NCBI GenBank assembly: GCA_013398955.1
Contig: VWPU01012687.1
Coordinates: 62,001-126,000, forward strand
Direction of reading: 5' to 3'
DNA from: Callaeas wilsoni
Taxonomy: Eukaryota > Chordata > Aves > Passeriformes > Callaeidae
DNA: 64,000 bases
Below the pieces are notes generated by a model, which saw nothing but the letters and a program-made list of their open reading frames with translations, made no database searches and was not told the origin of the DNA. The first letter of the stretch is position 1, and each line of letters starts with the position of its first letter. Positions 37,540 through 48,915 of the stretch are shown one piece after another. The translations under genes were made by a program, and so were the position numbers.

Positions 37540-40500
37540 AGTTCAGCCCACAAAAGTGCAGACAGTGAGGTAGCTGGCCAAGGCACTGACCCACATTCCC
37601 CTCCATCAGCTGGTAGAGGGAAGGGATGGGGTGCCAGCAAGATGCTTCCCTTGCACCACCCCAGCAAGATTCTCCAGAGCCCATCCGCCAAAGCCCTTGG
37701 TGCCTGTGGTTCACTGTATAAAAAGGATTACAGAGATTTCTACGTTAAAACAATTTTATTTCAACCCTTGTAAACCTACACTTTGTATATCAAAACCCCT
37801 TTAAGAACATACAGAGATTTGGGGGTGTTTTTTCTCCTTTCTGTCTTTTCCTTTGTGACATGTTTGTTCTGAGATCACCTTCTAGGCATCTTCTATTAAA
37901 ATACATGTGACAAGCACCAGATCCACTTTCACGCAGCTGTGCAGTATGTTATTTTTCATACTAATGCACTGTTACAATCCTACGGAGTGCAGTTATCTAG
38001 AGATCAAATTCGCCACATGTGCTCTGTGTTTTTTGGCTACCAGGTCAAGAGCAACAGGGAGAAGGAAACGATGCTTGTGTGTTAACTGTTCGTGTTGCCT
38101 TCATGAAACATGGGCTTAATTTTCAGGCAGTCAGAGGAACTTTTGCTTTGCCCCACCTGCCCTCTTGGTTTTTTGCTTTTTTCTGTCAGCACAGCTGACT
38201 GCTTCATTGAGATTTAAGACCAAGCAGACTGTTATTACATGAGACAGAGTCACTGTCTGCCACCAGGAGATGATTTAATGTTATGTGATACACAATCTTA
38301 CTCTATGCCCCCCTACTGTTTTCCACACAAAAATCATTCTCCAACTTGCTTTGCTGTCAGGTTTCACCTAGGAGAAAATTTGAATCACTGACTACAGCAA
38401 TGACAGCAACCAGAAGTAATGATTAAAGACCTCCTTGTCATCATTGTGCCAGATAGTTGTGGGTGAAAGGGGCTTATGAAGACACATTCAGACCTTATTT
38501 ACCCCAAGCCCAGCAGCTGAATTCTGCCTTAGATAAGATGCATGCAGTACACAGCAGGACCGCACGCAGAAGTTGCTAATATAGCCTGAATCTCAAGGTA
38601 TGCTATTAAAACAAGGAGGAAATACTAGCTTTGGTGAAATGCTAGATATCAGCATGGTTGGAGTTATGCTTCCAAATTCCTCCTAGAAATGCAGAGGGAG
38701 CTTTTAGGGTTTCAAAAAGGACTCAAAGTAACAACAGATAAGCAATGCAGCCTATCTCATACCAAATCTCTCTAACATCCACTGCTTTCTTTGCTGCTAT
38801 CTGAGCTAAGGCCTACCACCATGTCCAATGTCCTTGCTCCATTGCAGACTACTTAGCTCACTTAAAATATGAACCAAAGTTGCACTTCCTTAGGGTGAGA
38901 GGTTTGAAGTGTTACTCACCAGTTTTGGCCTTTAAAGTGGAATAATTTCTTCCCAGAGCCTGTTACATTGCCTTCTTCAAGGAAAAGGGCATCTGCAAAC
39001 TATCTCCACCTTGGGAAAGAGATTCACCTTTTGCAGCTACCATTGCTCTGTTATTTCTTCAGGTACCAGGAGAGACCTTGCCTCTTTCTGTTTCCTCATT
39101 TTCTCATGGTCTCGGATTGATACACCAAAGCAGTGGAAACTATTTCCCAGACTTATCTATGACTATGGATTGCTGAGCATACAAGATGCCTTTTCAGTTT
39201 ATACTTGATAAAAAATCATGTCTCATCCATAAGTTAATTATTTGAGAATGTCACAATAATAAACTTTGACTTCTTAACCTTTTCCAGAAATGATGCCAAG
39301 ACTAAATCCTGAGGCTGCTTTCTAGCTACTGATTAGTAGCTAGAAATCTGACCTTTTCTGTCTGTGTAGAAAACAGAGGCAGTGATGCAGCTCTCCATGC
39401 TGCTAAAGTCAGCTTGATTACAGCTCCATCTTTCTTTCCAAGCAACATTAGCCCGTGGGTGTTTTGGTCTGTCTCCATTTTTTGTTTTGAAGACACAGAC
39501 CTGAGCTACACTTGGAAAAACTTCAGAACATCACTACTGCTCATAAATTAATTAAGCTTCATCTTTGCCTCTGCTCACTTCTTACCAGTTGCCTGCTCAC
39601 TGCTGTTATGTCTGACCACCTTTGAGTAGTGTGTTGTGCAACAGAGACTGTCCCTTGGACACGTGGTTTGTTCTCCCAGCCTCTTCCAGGAGAGAAACAT
39701 CAGTGCTTGAGAGCATAGAAGAGAGTTTAATTACGTGTTTGTTAAATGAACATGCCAACACGTACTTTAAACATCCTTTCAAGAAAAGGTTGAAGAGTGG
39801 CATTCTGCCTGTGGAGCAGACAGTGGTGAGGTCTTTGATATTTAGTGATTGTTGGGGAGGTTTATACCACCCTATGGACTGGACCTGGAGTACATGCTGT
39901 CTCCTGCTCTGGTGTCTAAGGAACCAGGTCTTGCAGAGGAGCAAAGTTGTCAGAAGGACTCAGTTTCACCCCAAGATGCACGCTCCGTGTAAAACTGCTC
40001 TGCAGAGCTGGCAGCAGCAACTGCACTGAAGAGCTTTGTTTATCACATTGTTGTGCTGTAATGATTACTCAGCCTCAAAATTATGTGTTCTTCAGGAGTG
40101 ATGGGGTTTGGGACTGTCAGTCAAAATTTATAATAAGTGATGTTGTTTTTATCCCACTTCAGCTAATGCTAGTAAAGATGTTCCAAAAATTGTTGTTTGT
40201 CATCTATGTTTTACAGTTTAAAGGTGATCTCTTTAAGCTATTATCCCCCTGCCACTGTTGCAGAAATAGTGTCTTCTTTTTAAGGTGTTCAGAGTCATCT
40301 ACTTAGCACTGAGCTGATGACAGCCTTGTATTAGTCGCTGGAGGTTGCCTGGAAATTAACCCCTCCCTGTTTAGCTTGTCGTGTGCCTTGTCAAAGCCTC
40401 TTCTGGGAGGTGGTGGGGTGATACAGTGGTGCTTGGTGGGCCTCTGCAGGGAGGATGAAAGATCAGGGCTGTCTTGCCCAACATCAGCTATTTCTGTAGG

Positions 40501-41680
40501 CTGAGGTTTGCAAAAATCAAGGTGCTGACAGGAAAAGTCCTGATGAAATTCACTGCAAAAATGAAAACATCTCCCTCTTGCAGCTCTCTGCTGACTCTTG
40601 TCTCAGGATTACCAACCTTGGCTCAGCACTGGCAGGAGCCAGCCCTGAAGCCTCTGGCTCAGCCTCTGCCATGAACTGTTCAGCAGCTGCGTAAGAGCAG
40701 CTTTGCTCTGTCCTTTAGGCTGAACACTCCTCCTGTGGTCCTGTCTGCAGCTTTGGGGCAGAGATAGTAGTTTGTGGCTGAGGAATAAGAAAAGCTGGTG
40801 GCAATGTCTTGAAACTCCTGCTACCATGTGCTGGGTGACTATGACTCAAAGCCTCTGGGCTCTGGAATTGCACTCAACTGCACCTTGGGGAGCAGTCTGA
40901 TCTCGCAGAGTGCTGAGCAGCAACCCCTGATATCCACAGAAATTTGTGGGGTTAGCATTTATCTGCACTAGAGTAAAAGGGAACAGAGGCCGGTCTCTGA
41001 GTGCCGCAAATGTGAAATTACTCACCAATTTTCAGAATGTAATTACTTCTCAGTTAATCAAGGCCCTTGAAAAGGCTCTGGACACTTTTTACAGGCATAG
41101 CTAGTGAAGTGATTTTTGTGTTAACAACATTTATTTTGGTCCTTAACATGTTTAGATTGCGAGTAAACTCTTAGATGCTATGCAAAACGACAGCAATTTA
41201 TGGCAAACCTTTGGAATTAAGACCCAGACCAGATTTGCACTACAGGCATGATGGATTAATCACCATTTGGTTCTGCATATAAGCAAAAAGTCTTTTAAGT
41301 CAGTTCTGTGCTGCAGAGGAAGTCAGTGGAGCTTTGCCTGTAATGTGAGTAATGAATCTTGGCTAGGATGAGCATTTTGGAGCCACAATTCTGCAAAAAT
41401 TAAAATCCCTGAAGGAAGTACGGTAGCATGAAGACCTGCAAATAATGGATTACAGTAATCCCACCAGGAAGTGATAATGGCATGTATAAATATTTGCCTT
41501 AGTTGATTGCAAATTATATCCTCCTAAAAGATGTTTGTCACTGTCGTTAGTCGCTAGCATTTTCTAAATGCTTTACCAGCTGTTGGGTCGTGCGTAATGA
41601 GGACTCCATCTCTACCAAGCATGACCGAAGTGTCTGGATGGGACGGGATTAGTTTTTCTATGTGTTTTTATTCTACTGAT
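37540..41680. other. Anonymous noncoding DNA
   Basis: No named gene. Overlapping frames on both strands at 39.6-40.0 kb (112 and 135 codons) have no recognised domain. A perfect hairpin at 39.3 kb is listed separately. Confidence 0.6.
39319..39346. other. Perfect 12-bp inverted repeat with 4-nt loop
   Basis: The left arm TTTCTAGCTACT (39319-39330) is followed by loop GATT and an exact reverse-complement right arm (39335-39346). The stem stops cleanly on both sides. It could be a transcript hairpin, a cruciform-prone site or a double homeodomain-type site, since GATTAG spans the loop. It is too short for a microRNA precursor. Confidence 0.7.
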
Positions 41681-41799
41681 TATCATATAATCATATAATA
41701 GTTTGGGTTGGAAGGGTCCCTAAAGTTCATCCAGTTCCAACCGCTCTGCTGTGGCAGCCACACCTTCCACTAGACCAGGTTGCTCAAAGGCCATCCAAC
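41680..41799 (-). repeat. CR1 LINE fragment with octamer tail
   Basis: The copy starts with repeated 'atcatata' octamers, the CR1 terminal repeat in antisense. It continues 'gtttgggttggaagggtccc', 'catccagttccaacc' and 'tagaccaggttgctcaaagg'. The 3' end is at the left, so the element is on the minus strand. It is 5' truncated at about 41799, only the last 120 bp remain, and it has no coding content. Confidence 0.93.
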
Positions 41800-44344
41800 A
41801 AACCAAAAGTCTGCGGTGTCAACCTGGAGTATTTCACACAGAGTGTGCAAACCATGCAACCATGGAGTGAAATTGTGGCCATATAGCAGTCTGCATCTAC
41901 CCAGAAGATGAAATGAGATTGGATTCATATGCAAAGGAGGGGGATTCTGTTGCCCCATGCACTATCACACTGGTTTTAGTGGCCTTGGCTCTGCAGAGTC
42001 CTGGATGAAGGTGGAAATGGCTCTGATGAACGGGAACAACCTGTACCAGCAAAAAGCACTGGCAATTTCCCAATCAGAGTCCTATCAAGCCTGGCTAACA
42101 CACAGCCTTTTACATCTTGCAGATTCCAAGAGGGATTAAGTCTTCATTGTCAGTCTAGTGAAGTAAGTTGAAACTCAGCTGAAGTTTTAAATCAAAAAAG
42201 AAAGATCCAACAGTCTTCAACAGAGGGAGCAGACAAGGAGAGAATGGGATTTAGAACAGAAGCACAGCCAGAAATCAATGAAGCTTTTATGCCATCCCTC
42301 CTCATTTATCTATAAATCCCATTCTTTCAGCTATTTAGACCTTATCTCCACACAGTAGCTGAATTAGGTTTATTTTGTAAACCAATTTAGGAAAGCTAGT
42401 GCAAACCCCTGTAGAGATGCCCATATTTTGGTTTAAGAGTGGCTGCAGAGGGTAAGCTGGCACCTGAGACAAAACCTCAGTTAAAGTGGTATTGCTTGCA
42501 CTTATTTGCATGGAAGATGAAGTGAAATAATTAAATGTGAATTTAAAGTGTTTGAGGTAAAACCTATTAAACCCATAGGTACATGCTTTTATTCATACAT
42601 AAAGGAGCTTTTAGTTCACTTGATTCAGTGTTAAAACAAGTTACAGTTACTTTATTTCATAATTAAACCTTTCATATTAGTATTTCATGTCCTTTAACTA
42701 ATCTACTTGAAATCCATGTCTGTAATTTGGCTTTGTTTCCAGTGTATGCAAACCCTTTGTATGTAGTGTAGTTCAGGTTTGCTGCAAAAGGAAGGCAGAA
42801 AAATATCCTCACTAAGCTGTGTGAAAATTAGTTATAAATTTTTCAGTAAAAGGAAGTATGAGCCCCAGGTAGCCTCAAAGCATCAGTCATCTGGGTTCTC
42901 TCAACCCTATCAGTTTATACCATTTGCAGATCAATCCCTTTGCCTGTGGTTTGTATTGCTGTTTTTGCATTATTCCCTGCTGGAGATGGGTTCCAAATAT
43001 CAGAAAAGCATTTCTGCCATGCTAAGTATACAGCATTTCTTGTCTTCTTCCACATTCAAGGGAAGTTGAGGCCAGATTTGCTGTCAAGGTAGCCACTTGT
43101 AACCTGCCTCATGCTCCTGAGAGGACTGTATTTTTTCCTGCTGCCTCTCAGGCGGGAGCTGGGTCAGATTCCTGCTCAGAGCTGTTAATGGTTGCACAGG
43201 GGCTCTTCTGCTCGGTGAACTTTCACTTTCACCAGGTTCTTAATGACAGGATGTGGTTTGCTGTGTAAATGTAAAGGAGAGAGGAGGATCTGGCCCTCTA
43301 GGCTTTCAGCTCACTTCTAAAATACTCCAGGGTCTTTTGCTGTGCAGTTTATCTGGCTCTTTTTGCTACTGTCATTTGTTAGTGTGGTGATGACTGAATG
43401 CTCATCAGAACATTTCCTACTGTCTAGAAATTAACTTACCAATTCAGGGGAACATACATTTACCAAAACATCCTCTCCATGACAGTGACTATTGGAGGTA
43501 TTACAGGAAAAGGTGCAAACAAACAAACTGAATAACCTTCAGGGCAGGCAGTTATGAGTGAGCCTGCAAAACGTCCTTGTGTTGAATGCTTAAACACGTA
43601 CCCACATGTATTCACATTGTAGTGCCACAGCACAGTTAAACCACTGAATCAGTAGCTATAGAAGATGCCACATTCAGAGATATAAGATTCTGATTCTCTT
43701 CTTCTTTAGAATTCAGAGGAGCCTGAATTAAAAGATAAGAAATAAAAGCTGGTTGAGAGAGAATTCAGGTCAGCATTTGGTGTTCTTGTTGTGTCAGGCA
43801 TCAAACTTGTTTGAAGACCACAAATGAAAACTGTTGCTGATATTCCTGATTTCTTTTGCCTCCCGTGGGCTGCAATTGTATGCCTGCATTTGTCTCAAGA
43901 TTACCAGCACAAAACTGGGTATAGTTTTAAAATCTCCAAAGTATATAAAAATAGCCAGTTTTTTTGGCTTTCCTTACCTCCTTCCTTCACTGTTTCCTTT
44001 CTTCTTCTCATGTTTTCATACTTTACTGTCTTCATGGTACTCTGAGCACCTTAAACCATGGCATTAGCCCATGGCAGAGATGACTGTTTTCCTCCTTGAG
44101 CAATTAGTTATTCCAGCTATACTGCGTTTTGGAGGTATGGTTTCGCAGCTTGTGCTGCACCCTTATTGTGTGAAAGAGTGATGTGACAAAGCCTTGGACT
44201 TTGGAGTCATTCCGGAGAGCCCACTCCATAGGCATGTTCTGTCTCACATCATGTCTTGCATCTGGCTTAGACAGGCCGTACCTTTACCATGGACCCCTGC
44301 TGAGCCTGTGGTGTTGACTTGCTGGTCTCTTTAAAAGCTTGAAA
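41800..44344. other. Anonymous noncoding DNA
   Basis: No exon or repeat recognised. The frame 42779-43069 (96 codons) is unremarkable. Confidence 0.6.
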
Positions 44345-44517
44345 CTTCCTTCCTTCCTTCCTTCCTTCCTTCCTTCCTTCCTTCCTTCCTTCCTTCCTTC
44401 CTTCCTTCCTTCCTTCCTTCCTTCCTTCCTTCCTTCCTTCCTTCCTTCCTTCCTTCCTTCCTTCCTTCCTTCCTTCCTTCCTTCCTTCCTTCCTTCCTTC
44501 CTTCCTTCCTTCCTTCC
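44345..44517. repeat. Pure (CTTC/GGAA)43 microsatellite, 173 bp
   Basis: About 43 uninterrupted tetranucleotide units, followed by an imperfect pyrimidine tract to about 44559 (ccctccctccttctctccct-like). The plus strand is all pyrimidine and the minus strand all purine, a mirror-type sequence able to form triplex DNA. Read as GGAA on the minus strand, each unit is the core of an ETS-factor site. The 109-codon minus-strand frame with Gly-Arg-Lys-Glu repeats and the Ser-Phe-Leu-Pro frame on the plus strand are products of the repeat. Confidence 0.98.
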
Positions 44518-44559
44518 CTCCCTCCTTCTCTCCCTCCTTCTCTATTTCTTTCTCATTCC

Positions 44560-46840
44560 TGACTCCCGCTGTGTGTCCACATGACAACTCTGACAACTTC
44601 TTGTTGTAGCAAATGTAGTCAGTCCTCTAAATTTTTTCAAATAGTGTAAAGGCCATTGAATTTGACGGCCAGTGCGGTGTAGATGGGTGCTGCAGAAAGT
44701 GCGAGCCTGATCTCCATAGTGATCTGCACAAGTCTGATCTGGGGGAATGGATCTGGGCTCTTTCAAAGACTACGGTGAAGTTTTCGTATAACATTGCAAG
44801 ATGCTTCCCTGACAAATGCTGCTGTTTGTATATGAGCACATCAGGAGAACCCATCAAATCAAAGTTTATGCCCAAAACTTTGACATGTGGTTATTGCCTC
44901 AGGGAAGAGCAGTGGCAAAAGGTGTGTCTGGTCTTCAACAAAGCCCACAGTGGGAATATGCCAATTTGTCACCATCTGTCCTGGTCTGTATTGCACAGGT
45001 AATCTAGACATCTCCTTCCCACTGCCTGTCCATAGTGCATCACTTTTCAGGCATTTGGACAGATGCCCTGTTTCACCTCTGGAAAAATGTCTGAAACTCT
45101 TGTTCTCCACTCTCCAGTTCACTCATGTGGAGAGCAGGGCCTGAGGTACAGGATCTGCAAAATGGATTTCATTTTCAGAGAGAACTTTCCCAGTTTCCCT
45201 AGTCCACCTGGACCCAGGGAGGAGGGAACTCCCATTGAGAGCTGGGGAGGGATCAAAGAGCAGGGGTTTTGCCTGAGGGAAGCCGTGGGGCAGCCCTGCC
45301 ATGGGTGATCCAACACCTGCGCATTCCCAGAGCTGGCAATCAAAGGCTGCATGGCCTCGAGCTGAGTGTCTAATTTTTGTTGTCAAACTTACAAGTTCAA
45401 TTAGAATTGAGGGGTTTTGGTTTTTCTCAGATTTTCCTATTGATAAGTTTTCCATTCATCTCAGTCACATGGATCATGACTTTTTAATCCACTAATTAAA
45501 TTCAAGTGATACAAAGTTTATTGGGCAGGATTTGCAGGTGGTCTGCATCAGGATAAACCCTTAGAGACAAGGAGCAGATCAGCCCCATCACATTTCTAAA
45601 AAGTTGGATGGTTTCGGATCAGGAAGTAAAACCTAAAATAAAACCTTATTTCTCATTCTCCTAGCTTTAAACCAGTACACTTACACTGGAATCACTTATA
45701 ATTAAATCACCACCACTGTCATGAAGGCAGTAACGCGGATGTAAAACAGTTTTCTTTCCCATTGTTCTAAGTTTAATGATATCTTGGGCATTGTGGTTTC
45801 AGCCAAAAAAAGCACTCTTTTCATATATTCTTTAGTCAATGCAAGTTTTCAACATCCTAGTCTTTATATTGCAATATTTTAATTATTGTTTACTTTATTT
45901 AATTGCTCTTTTCCTAAATATACATCTTTTCTCTCCACTTCAAGGCTTTTGGAATTTTTCCAAACAGTCCAGTATCAAAGAACACTTACAGTCTTGTATT
46001 TAAACTTTTCATGCTTGTAAACTAAAACCTGTGCAAGCCCCAAGGCCAAGGCTTTGGTTCTGTGTTGTTCATAGCTGATTTTTTTAATGTATATGCTATT
46101 TTTTTAGGAAAAAGGTCTCTTGCAAAAGTAAGAACCTTATCAGAAAGTTGATGTTTACATTTTCAGATTGGGATGGAAAGATAAAAAGTGAAGAATTTGA
46201 AGCTGATAAATTAAATTTCTTCATCCTCTATTTTCCCCCTTTTTTCCCCCCTCTTTGTTCTTTTTTTTCCCCATGTCATCTCTATGAAAGGGATGTGAGA
46301 AAAAATACTGTGAAGACCAAAAGCCTTTCTATTTCATGTCGAACAAAAAAAGAGCTTTGTTATTTTACTGAACATAAGAACATTTGGGAGATCATAGTTT
46401 CATTTTGGAATTTATAGAAATATATACGTAATTTTAAAAATATATATAGAGAGAGATGAAAAATCATGATGGTGAGACACCCCCAAGCACTGAGGCACTT
46501 TAGCACTAGTTGAAGTCTTTCTGAATATTTTACAGGATGTCTTTCGTTTGAAGAACTCAAGGCACTTTCCAGGAAGGTGATCTTTAACACTGTAGCTGGT
46601 GGGGAGGCGCCACACTCAGTGAAGCCCCTGAAGTAAGGTAGAGAGGGGTGGCACCACCGAGATGCTTGCACGAGTAGAAATGCAATTAATCAGGTTCTTG
46701 GCAAGGATTAGCAAGCGATGTGCTGGGACAGAGGGTTCTGTGGGTGTCAAGGACCCCAGTCTTCACCTGTATGGGTTATGTGTTGTTTCCCTTTGGACCA
46801 AGTCCTTGAAATTCTTGCAATTGCTCAATCCTGTGCCTTG
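44560..46840. other. Anonymous noncoding DNA
   Basis: Overlapping frames at 44.8-45.5 kb (up to 110 codons) carry no motif. The part at 45.65-46.15 kb is AT-rich. A short TATA/GAGA simple stretch lies near 46440-46456. No exon is recognised. Confidence 0.6.
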
Positions 46841-46845
46841 TGCTC

Positions 46846-46932
46846 TGGGATGACCCTGCTCGAGCAGGGGGGGTTGGACCAGATGACCCACTGTGATCCC
46901 CTCCAACCTGACCTATTCTGTGATCCTGTGGA
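46846..46932 (+). repeat. CR1 LINE fragment (3' end)
   Basis: The plus strand reads 'gggatgaccctgctcgagca', then 'gggttggaccagatgaccca', 'ctccaacctgacc' and 'tattctgtgatcctgtg'. This is the sense order of a CR1 3' end and terminal repeat. The copy is 5' truncated. The 207-codon frame 46718-47341 runs across it and is a chance mosaic. Confidence 0.88.
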
Positions 46933-48018
46933 ATCTCGTGCAATTGCATGGGCTAAACCATGGCCTTCCATGCTGGGAAGGCAGAGCAGGACTGAGGGGT
47001 CTTCCAACCTGCCTCCTCCCTGCACCGAGCTCCCCGCTGCCTTCCAGGGAAGAGCTCCCCCACCTCATACCCACATGGACACTGCCCATCAGCCTCAGTT
47101 CTTGCAGTTACACCTAATTGCAATATACCTACCTATATTCTTGGTAGTTATACCTAAAATTGCAGTGGTCAGTGACAGACAGCTTTCAGAAGTAAAGCTT
47201 AGAGTCAGTTTTGGCAACAGTGTAGCATTGAGCAGAGCATTGAAAGATGGGATTGGAAATCTCTTCATAATAAGCTTTCTCACGAGATTTTTAGCAACCT
47301 TTGTGTCTTGTCCCAGCTTTCTGTCTTGCCCCATGCTATGAGAACATTTTTTCTTGGAGTATTTTGTCACTCTCAGTTTCAGAAAGCAAGTGGGAAAACA
47401 TTTATTCTAACATCAGAGAGGCTGAGAAAAACGGTCTTGTAAATTGAATCCTGCAACAAAAGGGAAATTGAGGGGATTTAGTTCTATTTAGACTCTTTCC
47501 CTCAGTACTCCGCAGAAAGAAATCTGAAGTTGCAGAAATAAGAGGTGAGGAAAGCTTCCCAGACTTTTGGGACATTAAATATTCTCCTTGCTGGTTCAGT
47601 TATTCCTTGTAGTACAGTGTCTTTTATTTTGTCAGTTTACTTTTAAAAAACCCAAGTAATAAGTCTTCCACTTCTTCCTGAAGGTACAACAATAAAGCCA
47701 GTAGATCTCAGAGTTAAAAATTTTTGTCCTGATATTCAGAACATCTATTTTTCTTATTTCCTTTGCACTTGGCCTAATGAACAAGTTTACCCAGCTGAGC
47801 TCAGCTCTGGTGGTAGCTTTGTGCCCCCTTGTAGCACACAAAAATTTCAGCCTGCTCTAACCTATTTCAGGGCAGTTTAGTGCAAATGAGCTTTTGGGCT
47901 AAAAGTGCACAGGTAAAGAGTTACCATGGCTCTGCTTACACACGGTGACTTTCTGAGTGATGTATGCCTTACATGTGTCCAGGATTTTTTAATCCATTCC
48001 TGATGTTCCCTGGTTTAA
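46933..48018. other. Anonymous noncoding DNA
   Basis: This stretch lies between two plus-strand CR1 copies. Nothing else is recognised. Confidence 0.6.
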
Positions 48019-48024
48019 CTGATT

Positions 48025-48823
48025 GGTCCAGTTCTCTTCAACATCTTCATTAACGACTTGGATGTAAGACTCAAGGGAACACTTAGCTGACAACTAAACT
48101 GGGAGGAACTGTTGGCTCCTTTGAGGGCAGAGAGACCCTGCAGAGAGGACCTCAAAAAATCAGAGGGCTGGGTAATCACTAACCATGTTAAGTTTAACAA
48201 GGGCAAATGCTGGAGTCTGCACCTGGGGGACCTGGGGGACCTGGGGGTCCTGGTCAAGGGCAAGCTGAACATGAGTCAGCAGTGCCCTGGCAGCCAGGAG
48301 GGCCAACCCTGTCCTGGGGGGCATCAGGCACAGCATCACCAGCCGGGCAAGGGAGGGGATTGTCCTGCTCTGCTCTGCACTGGGGCGGCCTCACCTCAAG
48401 TGCTGGGGGCAGTTCTGGGTGCCACAAGAGGAAAAAGACATTAAGCTGTTAGAGAGCATCCAAAGGAGGGCCACAAAGATGATGAAGGGCCTTGAGGGGA
48501 AGCTGCATGAAGAGTGGCCGAGGTCCCTTGATCTGTTCAGCCTGCAGGAGACTGAGGGGAGACCTCACTGCAGTTGCAGCTTCCTCATGAGGGGCAATGG
48601 AGGGGCAGGTGCAGATCTCTTAACTCTTGTGAGCAGTGGCAGAACTCGAGGAGACAGCATGAAGCAGAGTCAGGGTAGGTTTAGGTTGGATATTAGGAAA
48701 AGTTTTTTCACTCAGAGGGTGGTTGGACACTGGAACAGGCTTCCTAGGGAAGTGGCCACAGCACCAAGACTGAAGAAGCGTTTCAAGAAGGGTTTGGATA
48801 ATGCTCTCAGGCACGTGGTGTGA
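48025..48823 (+). pseudogene. Decayed CR1 ORF2 C-terminal part
   Basis: The reading frame must be changed several times. After the GPVLFNIFIND box, the place of the catalytic Asp-Asp box ('cttagctgacaactaaactg') is shortened and out of frame, so the polymerase is dead. A frame at 48112-48444 carries KFNKGKC and later KLNMSQQC, but the segment between them is compressed and replaced by repeated GDL units. The frame is then lost. A second frame at 48419-48823 resumes with IQRRATKMMKGLE, TRGDS and RKSFFTQRVVGHWNRLPRE, the usual CR1 C-terminal tail, and stops at 48823 just before the 3' UTR. These shifts show a neutral fossil. The ATG at 48419 is incidental. Confidence 0.85.
48223..48253 (+). repeat. 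9-bp G-rich minisatellite inside CR1
   Basis: CTGGGGGAC is repeated twice, followed by CTGGGGGTC and a partial CTGG. It encodes Gly-Asp-Leu units in the old ORF2 frame and lies exactly where the CR1 coding sequence is shortened, so it probably arose by slippage after or with a deletion. Three G5 runs make it quadruplex-prone. Confidence 0.85.
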
Positions 48824-48915
48824 TTCTTGGGGATGGTCTCCTGCAGGTCTCCTGCAGGACATGATGAGCCTGTTTGGTCCTTTGCAACTCATCATATTCT
48901 GTGATACTATGATTA

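Larger units (their letters stand above)
48019..48915 (+). mobile_element. Long 5'-truncated CR1 LINE with terminal repeats
   Basis: This is the largest recent-type CR1 copy here, about 0.9 kb. It begins inside the reverse transcriptase: 48025 onward translates as GPVLFNIFINDLD, a standard LINE/CR1 RT signature. It then runs through the C-terminal part of ORF2 and a short 3' UTR, and ends in 'attctgtgatactatgatt', the CR1 octamer-type tail. Truncation from the 5' side is normal for target-primed insertion. The copy is inactive because its endonuclease, its first ORF and most of its RT are absent and the rest is frameshifted. It shares strand with the 46.85-kb fragment, but the kilobase between them has no CR1 wording, so they look like separate insertions. 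Confidence 0.92.

Noticed and set aside
37336..37773. Ser/Pro-rich repeat protein
   Set aside because: The repeat is just the in-frame 33-bp duplication. The rest of the frame has no support as coding.
39606..40029. Overlapping sense and antisense frames of 135 and 112 codons
   Set aside because: Neither shows a domain. Overlap on opposite strands is typical of chance frames.
44267..44596. Charged Gly-Arg-Lys-Glu repeat protein
   Set aside because: It is a direct translation of the GGAA microsatellite.
46718..47341. Longest open frame in the window (207 codons, plus strand)
   Set aside because: It runs through a CR1 3' end and anonymous DNA, changes character along its length and has no domain. 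It is a chance open frame.
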